Positions 40,330 to 53,900 are shown, counted from the stretch's first letter. The stretch is DNA of 64,000 nt from Bugula neritina (GCA_964035545.1 OZ037769.1:7428429-7492428); one strand, 5' to 3'. Numbers and translations are program-made. The notes: a model not told the origin generated them from the sequence alone.

Positions 40330-43300
40330 TTAGTCAGATTCATTATCCTCTTCACCCTCCGGAGTGGGTGTACGGCATGACATCCCATCTCCGGGCACGC
40401 TCAATGACGCATTGTCATTGAAACGAATTATCTTAGAATTGGATTGGTGTGATGCACTTCCTGTCAACCATATAATGAAACGTATAATATTTTGATTTAG
40501 TTTTTATGTGTGACTTTATTACAAATAAACTAAAATAGGTCAAAATCTAGCCAAAAGCATTGGGAGTAGAGGTCAATATTTACCTGAACGTCTGTTACAG
40601 GAACCAGGTGTTGGGTTAGATTTTCTCTGCAAAGAATTTACATATAAATAAGTGATATTATGCAGGTATTACAATATTACATTTGCGCGTGGAATAATTT
40701 AACGCCTCTGTACCTGTTGATCAAAGTCTGCATTAAACTGTGGCCATCCATCTCTTTCGGTAACCAAGCTTTCTATCATTTGGTCAATAATGTTATACGT
40801 CTGGTCTTGGTTAGCCTGTAAGAGTACAACCAAACCTACAGTGTTATGCTTAGTACAGAACAGGTTCAGTTATTCTGCAGCCCTTAGCTTCTTTCCTAGT
40901 ATTATTGTTTAGTGAACAGTTTTCAGTTAGCTGTAACTTCTATTTAATGTGGATAGAGAAAGGTTGATCAAAAACCGACAAACAGGTAGTCAAACTAGTG
41001 TTTGGGTTGCATCAAAAAGTTGTCAGTACCAGCTCTGCATTTTCTGATCACCATTCATTGGCAGCATAAAAATTGGTCACCAGAAAATGGAAATACTTGC
41101 AGGTTTTCTCGATATTTAACATTCATTTGTGACTTTCATAATTGGCATGTTCAACCCCTATATTTAAAATCAAGAGGCATACCCACAAAATCATGTAACT
41201 TAATAGTTTCAGATACATGCATATGAGCAAATGCCAACCAAATAACCTGACTTTTACTTGCAATTTAGGTAGTCTAGAAATAATTCAAGCGCCGAATGTA
41301 AATTTACAACTTTTCAAATTATGACCAATATGTAAAAGACAATAACTAGTTAAACTTCTTATTACATGTCACTGCATTGCCTAAAAGCTGCTAAACTTAA
41401 GGCGATTCTCTAATGCCTAGGGGTAAATGTAGGCCCTACTGGATGACCATTCGGTAACCATCACGAGCAATTATTCGGGTAATTACAGTAGGCTGCGCAT
41501 ACGGAATCCGAAAGCGCCCATAACCTGAAATACCCACCGGGGCTGACATGTTTTCCAGCTCATCCCATATACCAGCTTGAAACTCATCAGCTTCCTCCGA
41601 CAATTGTGGCAAAGGAGAGATCTCTGCATTAGACAGACATTTGATCACAAGACGGTAGACAAATGTTGTACAATATATCAAATTAACTAGAGAAAGTACA
41701 GTGTATAGATCTAACTAGAGAATATACAGTACATAGAGCTAACTAGAGAATATACAGTACATAGAGCTAGGGAATTTGAAGAATTGTGACTTGAAAACAC
41801 AACTCTGTAGAGTAAGTAATTTTTAGAAATAGCAACTATTGCATAGCAACTACAGCATAGCAACTACTGCATAGTAACTACAGCATAGAAACTACTGCAT
41901 AGCAACTACTGCATAGCAACTATTGCATAGCAACTAATGCATAGCAATTACTGCATAACAACTATTGCATAGCAACTACAGCATAGCAACTATTGCATAG
42001 CAACTACTGCATAGCAACTATAGCATAGCAACTGCTGCATAGCAACTAATTCACAGTTTATAACTCGATTACATCAATAATAAGATATTGTTGGCCAAGT
42101 AAAACATGATAATGAAGGCTTCAACATATTATAAGATATTCAGTAGTATTCATTACTCTATTAAACATCATGTTATAATAGAGATTTGCTTTACACTTGG
42201 TGCTCTAAATGTTCAACTTTAAACACCATTACTGTTATGTTATTTCCTTCATCATTTATATAACGTGTAAACTAAACAATAACTATTTGAAAAAGTCATC
42301 AAACTCAATTTTAAGAGATACGCATCTCAAGCCTTTTTGATTAATACAAATCTTATAAATCAAACGGGAAATACTGTAAAGACATGCATACCTAGTTCAG
42401 CAAAAGGCTGCATACGTGCTGAAGTAACCCTTGACCCGCCCATGCCTTGTGCTGCCATTATCTGAGCATTGAAGTTCTCTTCACTAGTTAGGGGAGGTAT
42501 AGAATTGTCCGCACCGGAGGCTGCTAATATTTATGAAACCAGGTAAACTATCACTGTGGAGAATAGTGACAAAGTTCTCTAGTCCCGACTCAACATTTAC
42601 TAGTAACCACAACATAAGATATGCTTTGTGAACAACTCTAAGAATTTCTCATTCGCTAATGTCTAATATTACCAAAATGCACAGTATGTTTTAAAGCACT
42701 CATCTATGCTACAATTTCTTTCTTAAATGTTAAAAATACACACATGAAGGGTATTTTTTATAAAAGATAGTGAACTTTTTATTTATATATGAAAAAGTAG
42801 GAAAGGTGAATGATTAAATTGTGCTTTGCTGGATGCTCAACAATTAACACCTGAAGGAGTTATTCACAACTCACTGCCATTTTTACATAATCACCACTCT
42901 GAGTCACTGTAATAGCATTACGTCATAAAGTAAAAAGCTGGAAGTTATCTTCTCCATAACATATGCCACGCCCCCTAAATCTCCATATTGCATCACTAAA
43001 TACTACACATAATCTTCCTAATTTTTTCTATTTTATTCAAGAGCTGCGTGTTGGATATAATTCTGCTAACTTAGTACTGATTATGGAGCGATGTCAAGTA
43101 ACGTATAGATGAGTACTTTAAATACATCAGCATGGTGTATCCTTTATTAACGGTCTAAATTAGCAACTTAAAGCAAGTCGGTGCAGATCTAATTCAAGTT
43201 ACTTGTACACTGGTGGACATGATACAATAACATCTGCTAAAGATAGGTGATTCAACTAGCAACTCTCCAGTCACAGAGTATACAGGAGTGAGTTGGCAAT

Positions 43301-46300
43301 TTAAAGATGGAGTTACCAGGTAACTCAAGTTCTAGCAGAACCCTCAAACAGAGAATTTTTCAGAAACGAAACCCTTTTTTTGAATTTTAATTATTTGATG
43401 CTAAAAAACTAAAAAATAGAGAAATCAGAAGTTCGGACCTGCTTTTACCAACAATTGCATGTCTGAAGAGTTGCCGTTTGATTACCCTTTCACAGGTTCA
43501 ACGAATTTGAAAAGCCATAAAAATAGAGATATTATAGTTACTTATTAGCTCTTGATATAAACTGTCAGGATGATACGATTCATCCATCTTTAGTTCGGCA
43601 TAAGGGGCAGTAAATGAATCACTACACTCTGTAAAGGGTAAATAGAATGACTGAGAAGGAAAGGTCACTAGATTGATTAATACAAGTGGAGAAAATTCCT
43701 GTTTGAGTTCTGCTAGAACTTTAAAATCTTCCAAGTAATTACATTCAAATTCAAGAAAATAAATAGGCCTATACACTTACCTAGAAAATAGAAAAATTTG
43801 AGTAAGTGAATTTTAACAAGTCTCAAATTCTCAATTGACTTTAAAACTTGGGTTTTTATTTAATTATATAGCTTTACCTAATATTTCAAGAATTGTTAAA
43901 GAAAGACCCATTTCTAACTGCATAAGAGCACGTCTAGCATCTTGGTTAAATAAAAATATGCCAAATTTTAAAAGCTAGGACTTTTTGCATATGCAAACTT
44001 TTTAGTGCATGCTCTGAATTTGAAACTTTTTCTATTATAAACCTCCGAGAAGATTGTATATGTTCATTATCTCACTATGAAGAACATAGAAGAAATGATG
44101 CAAAACAGATTTACTGATTTTCTGACGGATGCCTTGATCGGGAGTATATAACAAGACAATGGCTTAACACCTTAAAGTTCTTGCAGATTGTATCTTATTT
44201 TAAACCAACTTTGAAACAAGCCTATGAGAGATTTCAACTAAATTAAGCACATCAATAAGAGATCTCCATGCAATAAAAATATTCACAACGTTTAATTTGA
44301 TAATGAGGAAAAAATTGAGATCAAAAACTACAGAAAATATTTCAAATGTTTCTACTCAGTAAGGAAACAAGTATTTTGCATATATGTGTGTATGGCATTA
44401 GATTACACCAGTGTCTGTGCTGTACTGCCTCGAACAAAAAGCTAAACAAAGGCTTAGAGAAGATTTTGCATGTAGTGCATACCAAATCAGCTCTTGTAGC
44501 AATACCTAAAGAGGGGTTCTAGCCTACTGCATAAATAAATCAGCTAATATTGAATAAAAGCCCCCCCCCCAAAAAAAAACTTGTTTAAATTCTCTTATTC
44601 AATTACAAATCATAGAAAGCTTTCTAAAGTTACATGGTACAGACTAGTAAAATGTTACGCTAAAACTAAAAACATGGTATGACTTTAAATACTATCTCCC
44701 ATAATGATGCTGAGTGGAACACAAGAAATACATTATTTAGTTTTATAGACTTTACTACGAAGTTTTATGAATGCACAACTTACCATAATCAGTGTCATAG
44801 AATGTTGATGAATATCGGAGGAAGTTATCTGAGGCAGACGAGTTTTGGTCTTTTACAGGAGGGGTTACACCTGAAAACATGGCTTCCATTTATCAAACAG
44901 TCAAAACTGAACAGTAAATAAGATTATTTGTGCGGAAGGCCAACTTTTCAAGTATTTATTTTTATCTAATACCTGAACATGCCCCAAAAAAGCAATGTTT
45001 ATAAATTAATAATTCTAGTATATCATAATGCCAGATAAAATTGAAAAGTTGATCTTTGAGTCTTTTTATTTCCACTTAAATTTAAAAATAATGGGTAAAC
45101 TAACGATCAGCTTGAACTAAAGCAACTGTAAGTTTTCATTGGTTTCAATGTAAGACAAATAAGTAGCCCAGTATTTTCTGACCTGCTTGACTTCCGGCTG
45201 ACATATGTGGTGACAAGTGAGGAGTTTCTTCCCCTGTTTTCCTGCACAGATGTGGGTTTCCAGCTGCTTTATTTTGACCTTCTAGTTCTTGTATATGTTG
45301 CATAGCTTGTTTCTCTAACTGTTCTAATTCTGTCCATTGCTCAGTATTCGGCTTCTGCAGCCGTTCTACTTCCTGCGGCTGTGCTCTCGCAAGTTCCTGC
45401 TGGTACATTTGTTCTTTCTCTTGCTGCTTCAACTGCTCCAGTTCTTCTTGTTGCAGCCGTTCAAGCTCTAGCTTTTGCAATCGCTCAATTTCTTTTTGTT
45501 GTTGCACTTTCATTTCCTGCTCACGGAGCTGCTCGGTTTCTTGCTTTTGTAACCATTCAATTTCCTGTTGATCCAACCATTCAGAGTCTTGCTGCTGTGA
45601 CTGCGCTATTTCTGAAGGATCAAAAGACAAATTTTTCTGTTCTAATTGTTGTAGCTCTAAAGCTTTCAACTGTTCTAGTTCTCGTTGTTTCAAACGTTCC
45701 AATTCTTGTTGCTGCTTCAATCGCTCAATTTCTTGTTGTTGATTTAATCGTTCTAGCTCTTGTTGCTTTAGTCGCTCAATTTCTTGTTGCTTCAATTGCT
45801 CAATTTCTTCTTGTATTCGTTGCATCTCTTGCTGTTTGAGCTGTTGCAGTTCTTGTTGCTGTTTTGAGCGCTCCAGCTCTTGCTCTTTTATCAGCTCCAT
45901 TTCATTTTGTTTCAATTGATCTATTTCCTGTTGTATTCTTTGCAATTCTTGTTGTTTCAGTTGTTCCATTTCTTGCTGTTGTTTTATTCGTTCTAACTCT
46001 TGTTGTCTCACCTGTTCCATTTCTTGTTGTTTAAAGTGACCCATCTCTTGTTGTATTCGTTCCATTTCTTGTTGTTTCAATTGCTCCATTTCTTGCTGCA
46101 TTCGCTCCATTTCCCTTTGCTCCAATGCTTTCAACCGATCCAATTCTTGAAGCTGTAATTGCTCAATTTCTTGCTGTTTAATGCGGCCGATTTCTTGCTG
46201 TATTCGTTCCATTTCCTGTTGTTTCAATTGCTCCAATTCTTGCTGCATTCGTTGCATTTCTTGCTGTTCTAATGCTTTTAACCGATCCATTTCTTGCAGC

Positions 46301-49300
46301 TGTAATTGTTCCATCTCTTGTTGTTTTAGGTGACCCATTTCTTGTTGTATTCGTTGCATTTCCTGTTGTTTCAATTGCTCCATTTCTTGCTGCATTCGTT
46401 GCATTTCTTGCTGTTCCAATGCTTTCAACCGATCCATTTCTTGCTGCTGTAATTGTTCCATTTCTTGTTGTTTTAGGCGGCCCATTTCCTGCTGTATTCG
46501 TTCCATTTCTTGCTGTTTTAATTGCTCTATTTCTTGATGCATTCGCTCCATTTCTTGCTGTTCCAATGCTTTTAACCGATTCATTTCTTGCAGCTGCAAT
46601 TGTTCTATTTCTTGTTGTTTTAAGCGGCTCATTTCCTGCTGTATTCGTTCCATTTCTTGTTTTTTTATACCACCCATTTCTTGTTGTATTTGTTGCATTT
46701 CTTGCTGTTTTAATTGCTCTATTTCTTGCTGCATTCTTTGCATTTCTTGCTGTTCCAATGCTTTCAACCGCTCTATTTCTTGCCGCTGTAACTGTTCCAT
46801 TTCTTGTTGTTTCAAGTGACCCATTTCCTGCTGTATTCGTTCCATTTCTTGTTGTTTTAATTGCTCCATTTCTTGATGTATTCGTAGCATTTCTTTTTCT
46901 TTCAACTGCTCTATCTCTTGCTGTTCCAATGCTTTCAATCTCTCTATTTCTTGAAGTTGCAATTGCTCCATTTCTTGAAGTTGTAATCGCAGCATTTCCT
47001 GTTGCTGAGCACGCCTTTCTTCTTCTTGTTGAAGATTTTGCAATTCTTCGTCGTGCTGTAGCTGTTGAATTTGTTGTTGAAGCATCTGCTGAACTTCTAA
47101 CTGTTGTTTCTCCTGTTCTTGAAGCCTTTGTATCTCTTCACGCAGCTGCATCATTTCAACTTGTTGCATTTCAAGTTTTTTGATTTCTTCCTCCTGCAGT
47201 TCTTTAGTCTCTTGCTGCTGCTGTAACTGGATCTGGGATCGCTGAACCTTGTGCTGATGCTGTAACTCATGAAGTGATTGCTGGATTTCGATTTCCTGCT
47301 CTTCTACCACTTTCTGATGCTGTTGCAACTGTTGCTGCTGCTGCACTGACAGCCGCCGAACCTCCTGCTCGCACTGCTTTAACTTTGCCATTTCCTGATT
47401 TGTGGAATTTGAAGGTGGCTCAGGCTCACTTGAAAGTGACAGTCGCAACTGCTCTTTCTTTGCTTCACGCTGAGCGCGTTTAACCTGGTGCTCTGCTTCT
47501 TTCTGTAATATAATCACGTGGACAAACTGATACATGGTGAAATTAGTACAGAAATGGTTCAATAATGATTTTGACTAAACATGCAACAAGCTAGTATGTA
47601 TATATGTAATACTCGTAAAGTTATTGAAACTCTAGCTCCATGCCATCAAAGTCTAATACTCACCAACTGCCTCCGCTTCATCTCAGATGCTTGATTTATA
47701 GCTGCCAAATCCACATCCCAATCTTCATCACCATCCATAATTCTTAGCAACTAGAAAAGTATAAACATATAAAAGTAAGTAGTACTGTAATATAAAGTTG
47801 ACTTGATGTCCAAGTTATTGGCAGAGTTCATAACCTATACAATATCTTCCACTAAGCTAATCTTTCTCAATCTATGACTGTTACCTGAATTCTCTCATTT
47901 TTCTCCAGGGAATTCCAGCTTTTACTTTGCAAATAAGCTAGACGCTCTTTACGAAATAATTCTTTGTTAGCCTGGCAATTCGCCTGGTATTCACTGAAAT
48001 AAATGATTAGATATAGACTTCTAAAAACAATGGAAATTACAGTAGCAGCGATATTAGCGTCATTCTTAAACTTGTTTGTAGAATTAAAGACCAAGGCAAC
48101 ATTCTACAGGCATAAATCCTATCTGGCTCCATAAATATAGGTAGATGTGACTTCACACATCACTCAAGTTGAATCCCAATGAATACTTCGATACCCAAGT
48201 GTAAAATTCTGACATACATTACACTGCCTGCATATCAAATAATCATTGGGGAGGGGGTGGGTATCGTGGCTGAAAAATTGAGTCTTTATTTTCAGTATTT
48301 GATTTAATAAATTGGTTTACCTATATGTCTTGTAAGATAAATTGAGAGAAATCTCAAAAACGGCTAATATTTGAAAATGCAAAGAATCTTCCATAAATGT
48401 AGAGTTTCAATATTAGGAAAGCATAAAGTTCTATGTTCAGAAATAATATATTGTAAGTCAATAAAATCACTAGATACAAATTCAAGTACAAATATTATAA
48501 TAGCTTAAAATCACTTTACAAGTTTCATTTATTTGCTCCATTTTATACACCACTTTTGTATAAGTTTTTTTTTGGAGAAATTATTTAGATATTAATTAAT
48601 TCGACTGGTAAAGCTATTTATAAACCTCAAGTAATTTATCACTTAGTATATTTTGCATCGTCAAAGAGCAAGGGATACAATAATTCATAATCAACAAACC
48701 ATTTTCTAACACTGTAAAAATATTTATGTAGAATCATTGTAATATAAGTTAACATTACATCCACACAACACTTTCACCTTTATATGCTAAAAAGTTTCCA
48801 ATGCACAGATTCAGTAAATCTCAGTTTTCTTCACATATTAAACAGTGTTGAATGGCAGAAGAATCAGATGTTTTATTCACATATGCATGGGATTGGCAGA
48901 TGCAAGCGATATGGAGAGAGAGAGGGGGGGGGCGGGGAGAGGGGGGAGGGGGGGACTAAACATGCCAACTGCCTTTTTCATATTCGGCCAAACATTTTTA
49001 AAAAATATTTATAATGAAAGCAGACCCCATTAATTATTTAAGTTAAAATTATAGGCTCAATTGTTATATCACTGATGCAAAATATTTTCTTATAACTGGC
49101 AGTCTTGAAATGGCAGAATTCAATCTGCATGCAATTTAAAAATAAACAGCTGCCAGCCACAACGTTTCTTTAAAGCTTATATAGCTATATGCTTAAGAAG
49201 GTTAGAAACTGTGAGCATGTGTGAGAAAAATGAAAACAAATTTATCTCTACTGGTCTATGACAAAGCAAAGTCACGTAACTTATTTGTTCCAAAACACAT

Positions 49301-49911
49301 TTTAAATAATGCTGTCAGCTCCTTATGGGGCGCTTCCAGACAACAAACAAATTAGTGCAGTAAAACTTAAGCTAAATCTTTTCAATGCTTACGGTTTGTG
49401 TTCCTGGATGATCCTGGCCTGGGGTCCTACAAAACAACACAAAAATATACAAGTTAATAAAAAATATGTTTATCCAGTCACCAGTGAGCTATGAACTTTT
49501 TAGGATAGGAGAAAAAGAAACTAATCATGAAAATAGGAAACCATCTTCGCATGCATGAAACGATCATGCTTTTCACAGTAAAGAAGTTTTTGGTGGTAGT
49601 GGTAGTAATGGTACTAGTAATAATAGCAGCAGTAGTATAAATTGAATGCGATATGATGGTGAAAAGCACTATTAGCCAATTGAAATGTGGAATCTTAGCT
49701 AGCTCGAAGTAGACAAAGTGAATACATATAAATATTATAGCTAAGTCAGACAACAGTTTCACAGAGATAGATAAATGGGTCATTGTATTAAAGATGTATG
49801 TCTTATGTCACCTGGAAGCTCTGGTGGTACATCAATTTTATTCTTTTTCTTTTTATGTTTTCTAACTTTCACCCTTTGCTTTTTATTAGAACATGGGTCA
49901 GGTTCAGACAT
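40330..49911 (-). CDS. Gln/Glu-rich coiled-coil protein, family not recognised
   Basis: Minus-strand exons: 49812-49911 (ATG), 49393-49426, 47885-47993, 47664-47750, 45183-47502, 44784-44870, 43542-43628, 42392-42520 and 41436-41623, all phase-consistent, giving 1046 residues if it ends at the TAG at 41436. A second ending uses an internal donor at 41538 and then 40714-40815, 40584-40626 and 40330-40460 (stop TAA), giving 1104 residues. The N-terminus is Lys-rich (KVRKHKKKKNK, a possible nuclear signal). Next come a conserved-looking helical part (NKELFRKERLAYLQSKSW, RIMDGDEDWDVDLAAINQA) and about 700 residues of Gln/Glu/Met/Leu coiled coil (roughly 111-883). The tail is acidic and unordered. 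A splice acceptor (TTATCAG) lies just before the ATG, so a 5'UTR exon probably exists further upstream. A structural, centrosomal or ciliary role would fit such a coil, but I do not recognise an ortholog. Confidence 0.72.
41836..42048. repeat. 14-bp minisatellite (GCATAGCAACTACT)n
   Basis: About 15 copies of gcatagcaactact, with t/a variants, inside the intron between exons at 41623 and 42392 of the coiled-coil gene. Confidence 0.92.
46020..46880 (-). repeat. 147-bp coding tandem repeat (49 residues = 7 heptads)
   Basis: Within the long exon, units beginning LKQQEMERIQQEMG and containing EQLQLQEMDRLKALEQQEMQ recur with a 49-residue period, about five copies plus degenerate flanks. One copy (LKQQEMQQIQQEMGG...) has 15 extra residues. 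On the plus strand the repeat reads as ttcttgctgt and ttcaattgct blocks. The stop-free opposite-strand frame at 46272-47183 is only its shadow. Confidence 0.88.
47994..49392 (-). other. Intron of the coiled-coil gene
   Basis: 1.4-kb intron between the GPQARIIQEHK exon and the EYQANCQANKEL exon. It contains a purine run at about 48911-48957 (gagagaggggg and ggggagagggg) and nothing else recognised. Confidence 0.6.
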
Positions 49912-50902
49912 GGTTACAGCTGATAACAATAAAATGAGAAACTGGTAAATTGTAAGGGCAGGAACTAGCAATTATAGAGCACTTATATCAGAGATGACAT
50001 TAAAACACTGCATTTACTAATATCTTTAGTAGTTACAGCAAAACATATGGAGTTTTATAGAAAGATATTATTTCAAGATGTTACGCTTGGCAGAGCCTAG
50101 ACAGTTTCATCCATTAAATCTAAAAAGGCAAAGCTTAAATGTAGCCAAATTGAGAAAAGGAGAGGGGCTTCTACAGAAGTATCATTACTGGGTAAATTAC
50201 TCCAGTCACATGTAAATCCTGATGAGGCAACTAATATCCATTAAAATTATAGCTGTAGTTTAACTTACGCAAAGTTTCAAGGTAGAAGAATGTAATTTGA
50301 AAATATGAATACAGAAAGCAAAAATATTTATAAAATGTGCGAATGAATAACTCACCCGAGATCAAATTATCAACAAAGTAAAGAGAATATTGAAGCAAAT
50401 AAAATGCTGTATCTAGAAAATAAAGATGTTTAGTCTCATTCCTAATATTAGTTAGACCAGCTAAGTAATACCTTGGCCATATACTGTTCTCAGTGCTCAA
50501 ATAAATATATTACAAAATTGCTGAAATCCTCACAACAATACCAGATAACTGAAATTCTTACTTAAATATGTCGCAAAATATGCAACACACAACAAAATTT
50601 CTATATGATGTTTATATTTATATTTTAGAAGAACCGGAACAACTTAAAAAAACTGTCTCTGTGAGTTGCATCAACACGAAGTCAACTTTTAGGCAAAATA
50701 AAAAGCAACATTTTGATGATAAAAAAATAAATCCAAGTCATTTTGTGAACTTACAGCTCCCAAAAAAATTCTAATTTTCATGTGGTAGAATTGAAAAGGT
50801 ATACAGGTTGGAGCTGGTGCTTTAAAATGGCAGCATCACACACGGCCAGCTGCTGGGAACAGGCAGTGCTGCTCGACAGAACGCTATGCAACACCTTCGG
50901 CA
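49912..50902. other. Spacer between PTCD2 3' end and the coiled-coil gene start
   Basis: About 1 kb. It should hold the 3'UTR and polyadenylation site of the PTCD2-like gene and the promoter or 5'UTR exon of the coiled-coil gene, both on the minus strand. No exon can be placed with confidence. The short frame at 50568-50774 has no support. Confidence 0.45.
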
Positions 50903-53900
50903 TCATGAGGCAGCGTCATCAGTAAACACAATGTAACCATTTACTATCTTCATTGTTTTCTCTGTAGGTGAATTGCTTTCACTGTTATAGTCCTTAGTTG
51001 TATGTGACCTAAATAATGGGCTGTCCCGCGCAGTTCCTGTAACCTTTTGTACTTTCTTTTTCAACATTGCATCATCATAATCATCTAGATGGTCTTCGTC
51101 TTCCATCAGCTAAACAGAAGTATAAATTATACTGCAGATATTCACAGTCTATTAATACGAAGGCAGAAGTATAATACTAGAAATAACCAACACAATATTA
51201 CAATACAATATACTATGTAATATAATGTTCCATATAATACACCACTGCACTACATAATGCACTACTGAACTACACAATGTTATACTGTGTTACACAACAT
51301 ACTGCACTACAATCTAATACACCACAGTACACGAGAGCATGTCCAGAGAGTAGACATATTGGTTTAGCACACTGGTTCGAGGCTGAAGGCTTATGCCACT
51401 GGAGTATCATCAAATAACATTTATCAACTGGTCACGGGATGACAGAAGGTAATGGTTTAGGTTTTACCTCCAGAACATTTCATAGTTAGTTGTTGAGGAT
51501 CCCTATCTGTGAGAACGGGGCGTCTAAGTAGGATATTGTAGATAAAATCTCAATAGGGCCATGGGCTATGTCAGGAGGAGTGGCCAGCCACATGTACTAC
51601 GGAGTACGGTGTTGTATTAAATTATATGTAATATTTAAGAAAACTTGTAGAGATTTGCACAGTACAATTACCATGTCATCTAAGGTACAGCTATGAGCAT
51701 GTTGAGAAATCTGGCTAACTAAATGTTCTTCTAACGTCTGTTTCTGTACGTATCTATCCATGTTTGTTCTAGAGCGATGGATTAACTGTGTGTACAACTC
51801 ATCACTACCCACATTCAGTATTCGCTTGAACTAAAAATAAAAAAACGGCATCAACCGTTAGAGCAGCAGTAATACACAAATACAGCATCTAATATTGTAG
51901 CCATATAGATACATAAATATCAATATTTGTCCCTTAAAAGTCAAAATATTAGAAATAATATATACAGTGCTCCCTCCATATCTTAGACAATTTCTCACAA
52001 AATTCCATAGGTCACAAGAAAGGCTTGGATCTCCATTTGTTAGCTTATATGTGTGTTTATAGAAACAAAATGGTCAAATTCAACGGATCTGTGAGTTAAA
52101 TCTGGTATTCTACTATGTAACGAATTAAGGTTTCGGGACCCGCAGCTTAGTGAGATACGGAGAGAGCACTGTATACATTTTTTGCTGAATACCATATTTC
52201 ACAAAAAAACACATCAACGCTGCAACAGCTTACCACGTCTGAGAACATTATATATTTAGTTTTATGAGAATTGCTTCTAATTATCTTTGACTCTAGTGAT
52301 GAGAGGATGTTCAATGACTTTTTAACATGACCCGAGTCTAAGAATGCCAGTATCTACAAAAGGGAAACATATTACCACATGCATGTCTCCGTAACTCCAA
52401 CTCAGTATGCTTATGTCTGGTTCTATATTTAGACATCACAGCTTGTGTGATACAATCAGAGCAGCTGAACAGGAAAGCAGGCAGCTTACTGCTGACGGAT
52501 CGTCAGCTGCTGTCGCTTAATATAAAACTAATTTATGTCTGACCTTTAAATTTTCCTTGACTATATTAGATGGAAACTGTGGACACTGTATGTCCAAAAC
52601 ATTCAGCCCGGCGTTGACTCGTTTCTAAAATGGCATATTATAAACTCTAACAAGTGAATAATAGTGAAGCAACAAATGAAATACAAATAAAATTTTGACA
52701 TTAGCGATAGTTAATAGAGGAATACAAATGGAAGTACCTTTTCTAAAGAGACTTACTTGTTTTAAACAGACTTACCTGTTGCAAGCAGTAGAGAGCAGAA
52801 AGGAGAGTTGAGTTGGTTACAAGTGACTTATTTTTAGATACCAATGACTGAACACTGCTGTTGAGAAGAGCTGATTCCAGTTGTAGTCCAGTTACTGAGT
52901 TCTAAAGCAGAAATGAAAAGAGTGACAACTCTGTGTGTCATGACGAAACAACTGAAGTATGCACCAAATTTACCTGTAGACTAGCTCAATTACTTTTTTG
53001 TAAATACTGCGAGTTATTTTCTTGATGACAAGCACAATAAAAACTTTGAACTACAGAACAAAGCCAATAACCATTGAAACTTCCATAACTGATAATTTTG
53101 GGAACTTTAAAAATGTTGTCTCTCAATTTGCCTTTTCAACAAATTTACAAGGAGTCCATTTAATTTACCAAGTTTGATATACTGTGACTAGCAGCCAGGG
53201 TTGGGGCAATTGCAATTTGTAACTGTATTTGGTTGTAATTAATTACATTTTTTCAAGCAATTGAATGTAATTTGTAATTGATGCATACAAATGTAATTGT
53301 AATTGTTAATAATTACATAATGTAGCTGATGTAATTGATTTTTCGAATTACTCTATCATTACAAAATATTTACTTCAAATTTTTAAATATCATAGAATTC
53401 ATACTTTTCTTGCCATGCCTACTGTTTAATAAAAATTTCAGATTAATTCAATGTAGTATTGTATCACCCTATTAATCACTGTTTAGAACAAAGGAGGTTC
53501 TACACCCTCAAAACCGCCCCAGGTTATTAAACCCCAGAAGTGGGATTATATAAATTATATTTGTCTCTTGTGAGAAAAAAAGTAATTGCAATTGTAATTC
53601 ATTACATTAATCTGTAATTGACCTCAACCATGCTAGCAGCTGTAACATAGTGTTATTGCTAATGGAGCGCTATACCAAAGTATACCTTTGAGAGCTTAAC
53701 AGTTTTAGCAGAAGAAGTAGCTCATACCATTCTGAAAGCAGACAGCACGCCGAATATAAACACAATCTCCAAGTCTTCCAAGTTTGGTATCCGGGACTTG
53801 ACGTCTGAAGAGGTTAGAAGTTGTTTAGCAAGGGTAGCACAACTCTCGTACTCCTGATTCTCGTACAACAGATCCAGTATTAATAAAAGTGAATCTCTAA

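Noticed and set aside
43498-43776. Whole 92-codon minus-strand frame as an exon
   Set aside because: Only 43542-43628 fits splice sites (TTTACAG acceptor, AA|GTAACT donor) and phase. The upstream part is intron that happens to be open.
46272-47183. 303-codon plus-strand open frame inside the coiled-coil exon
   Set aside because: It is the complement of the Gln/Glu codon repeat, which rarely creates stops. Its Ala/Val/Leu/Phe composition follows the repeat, and the minus strand has matching splice sites and phases.
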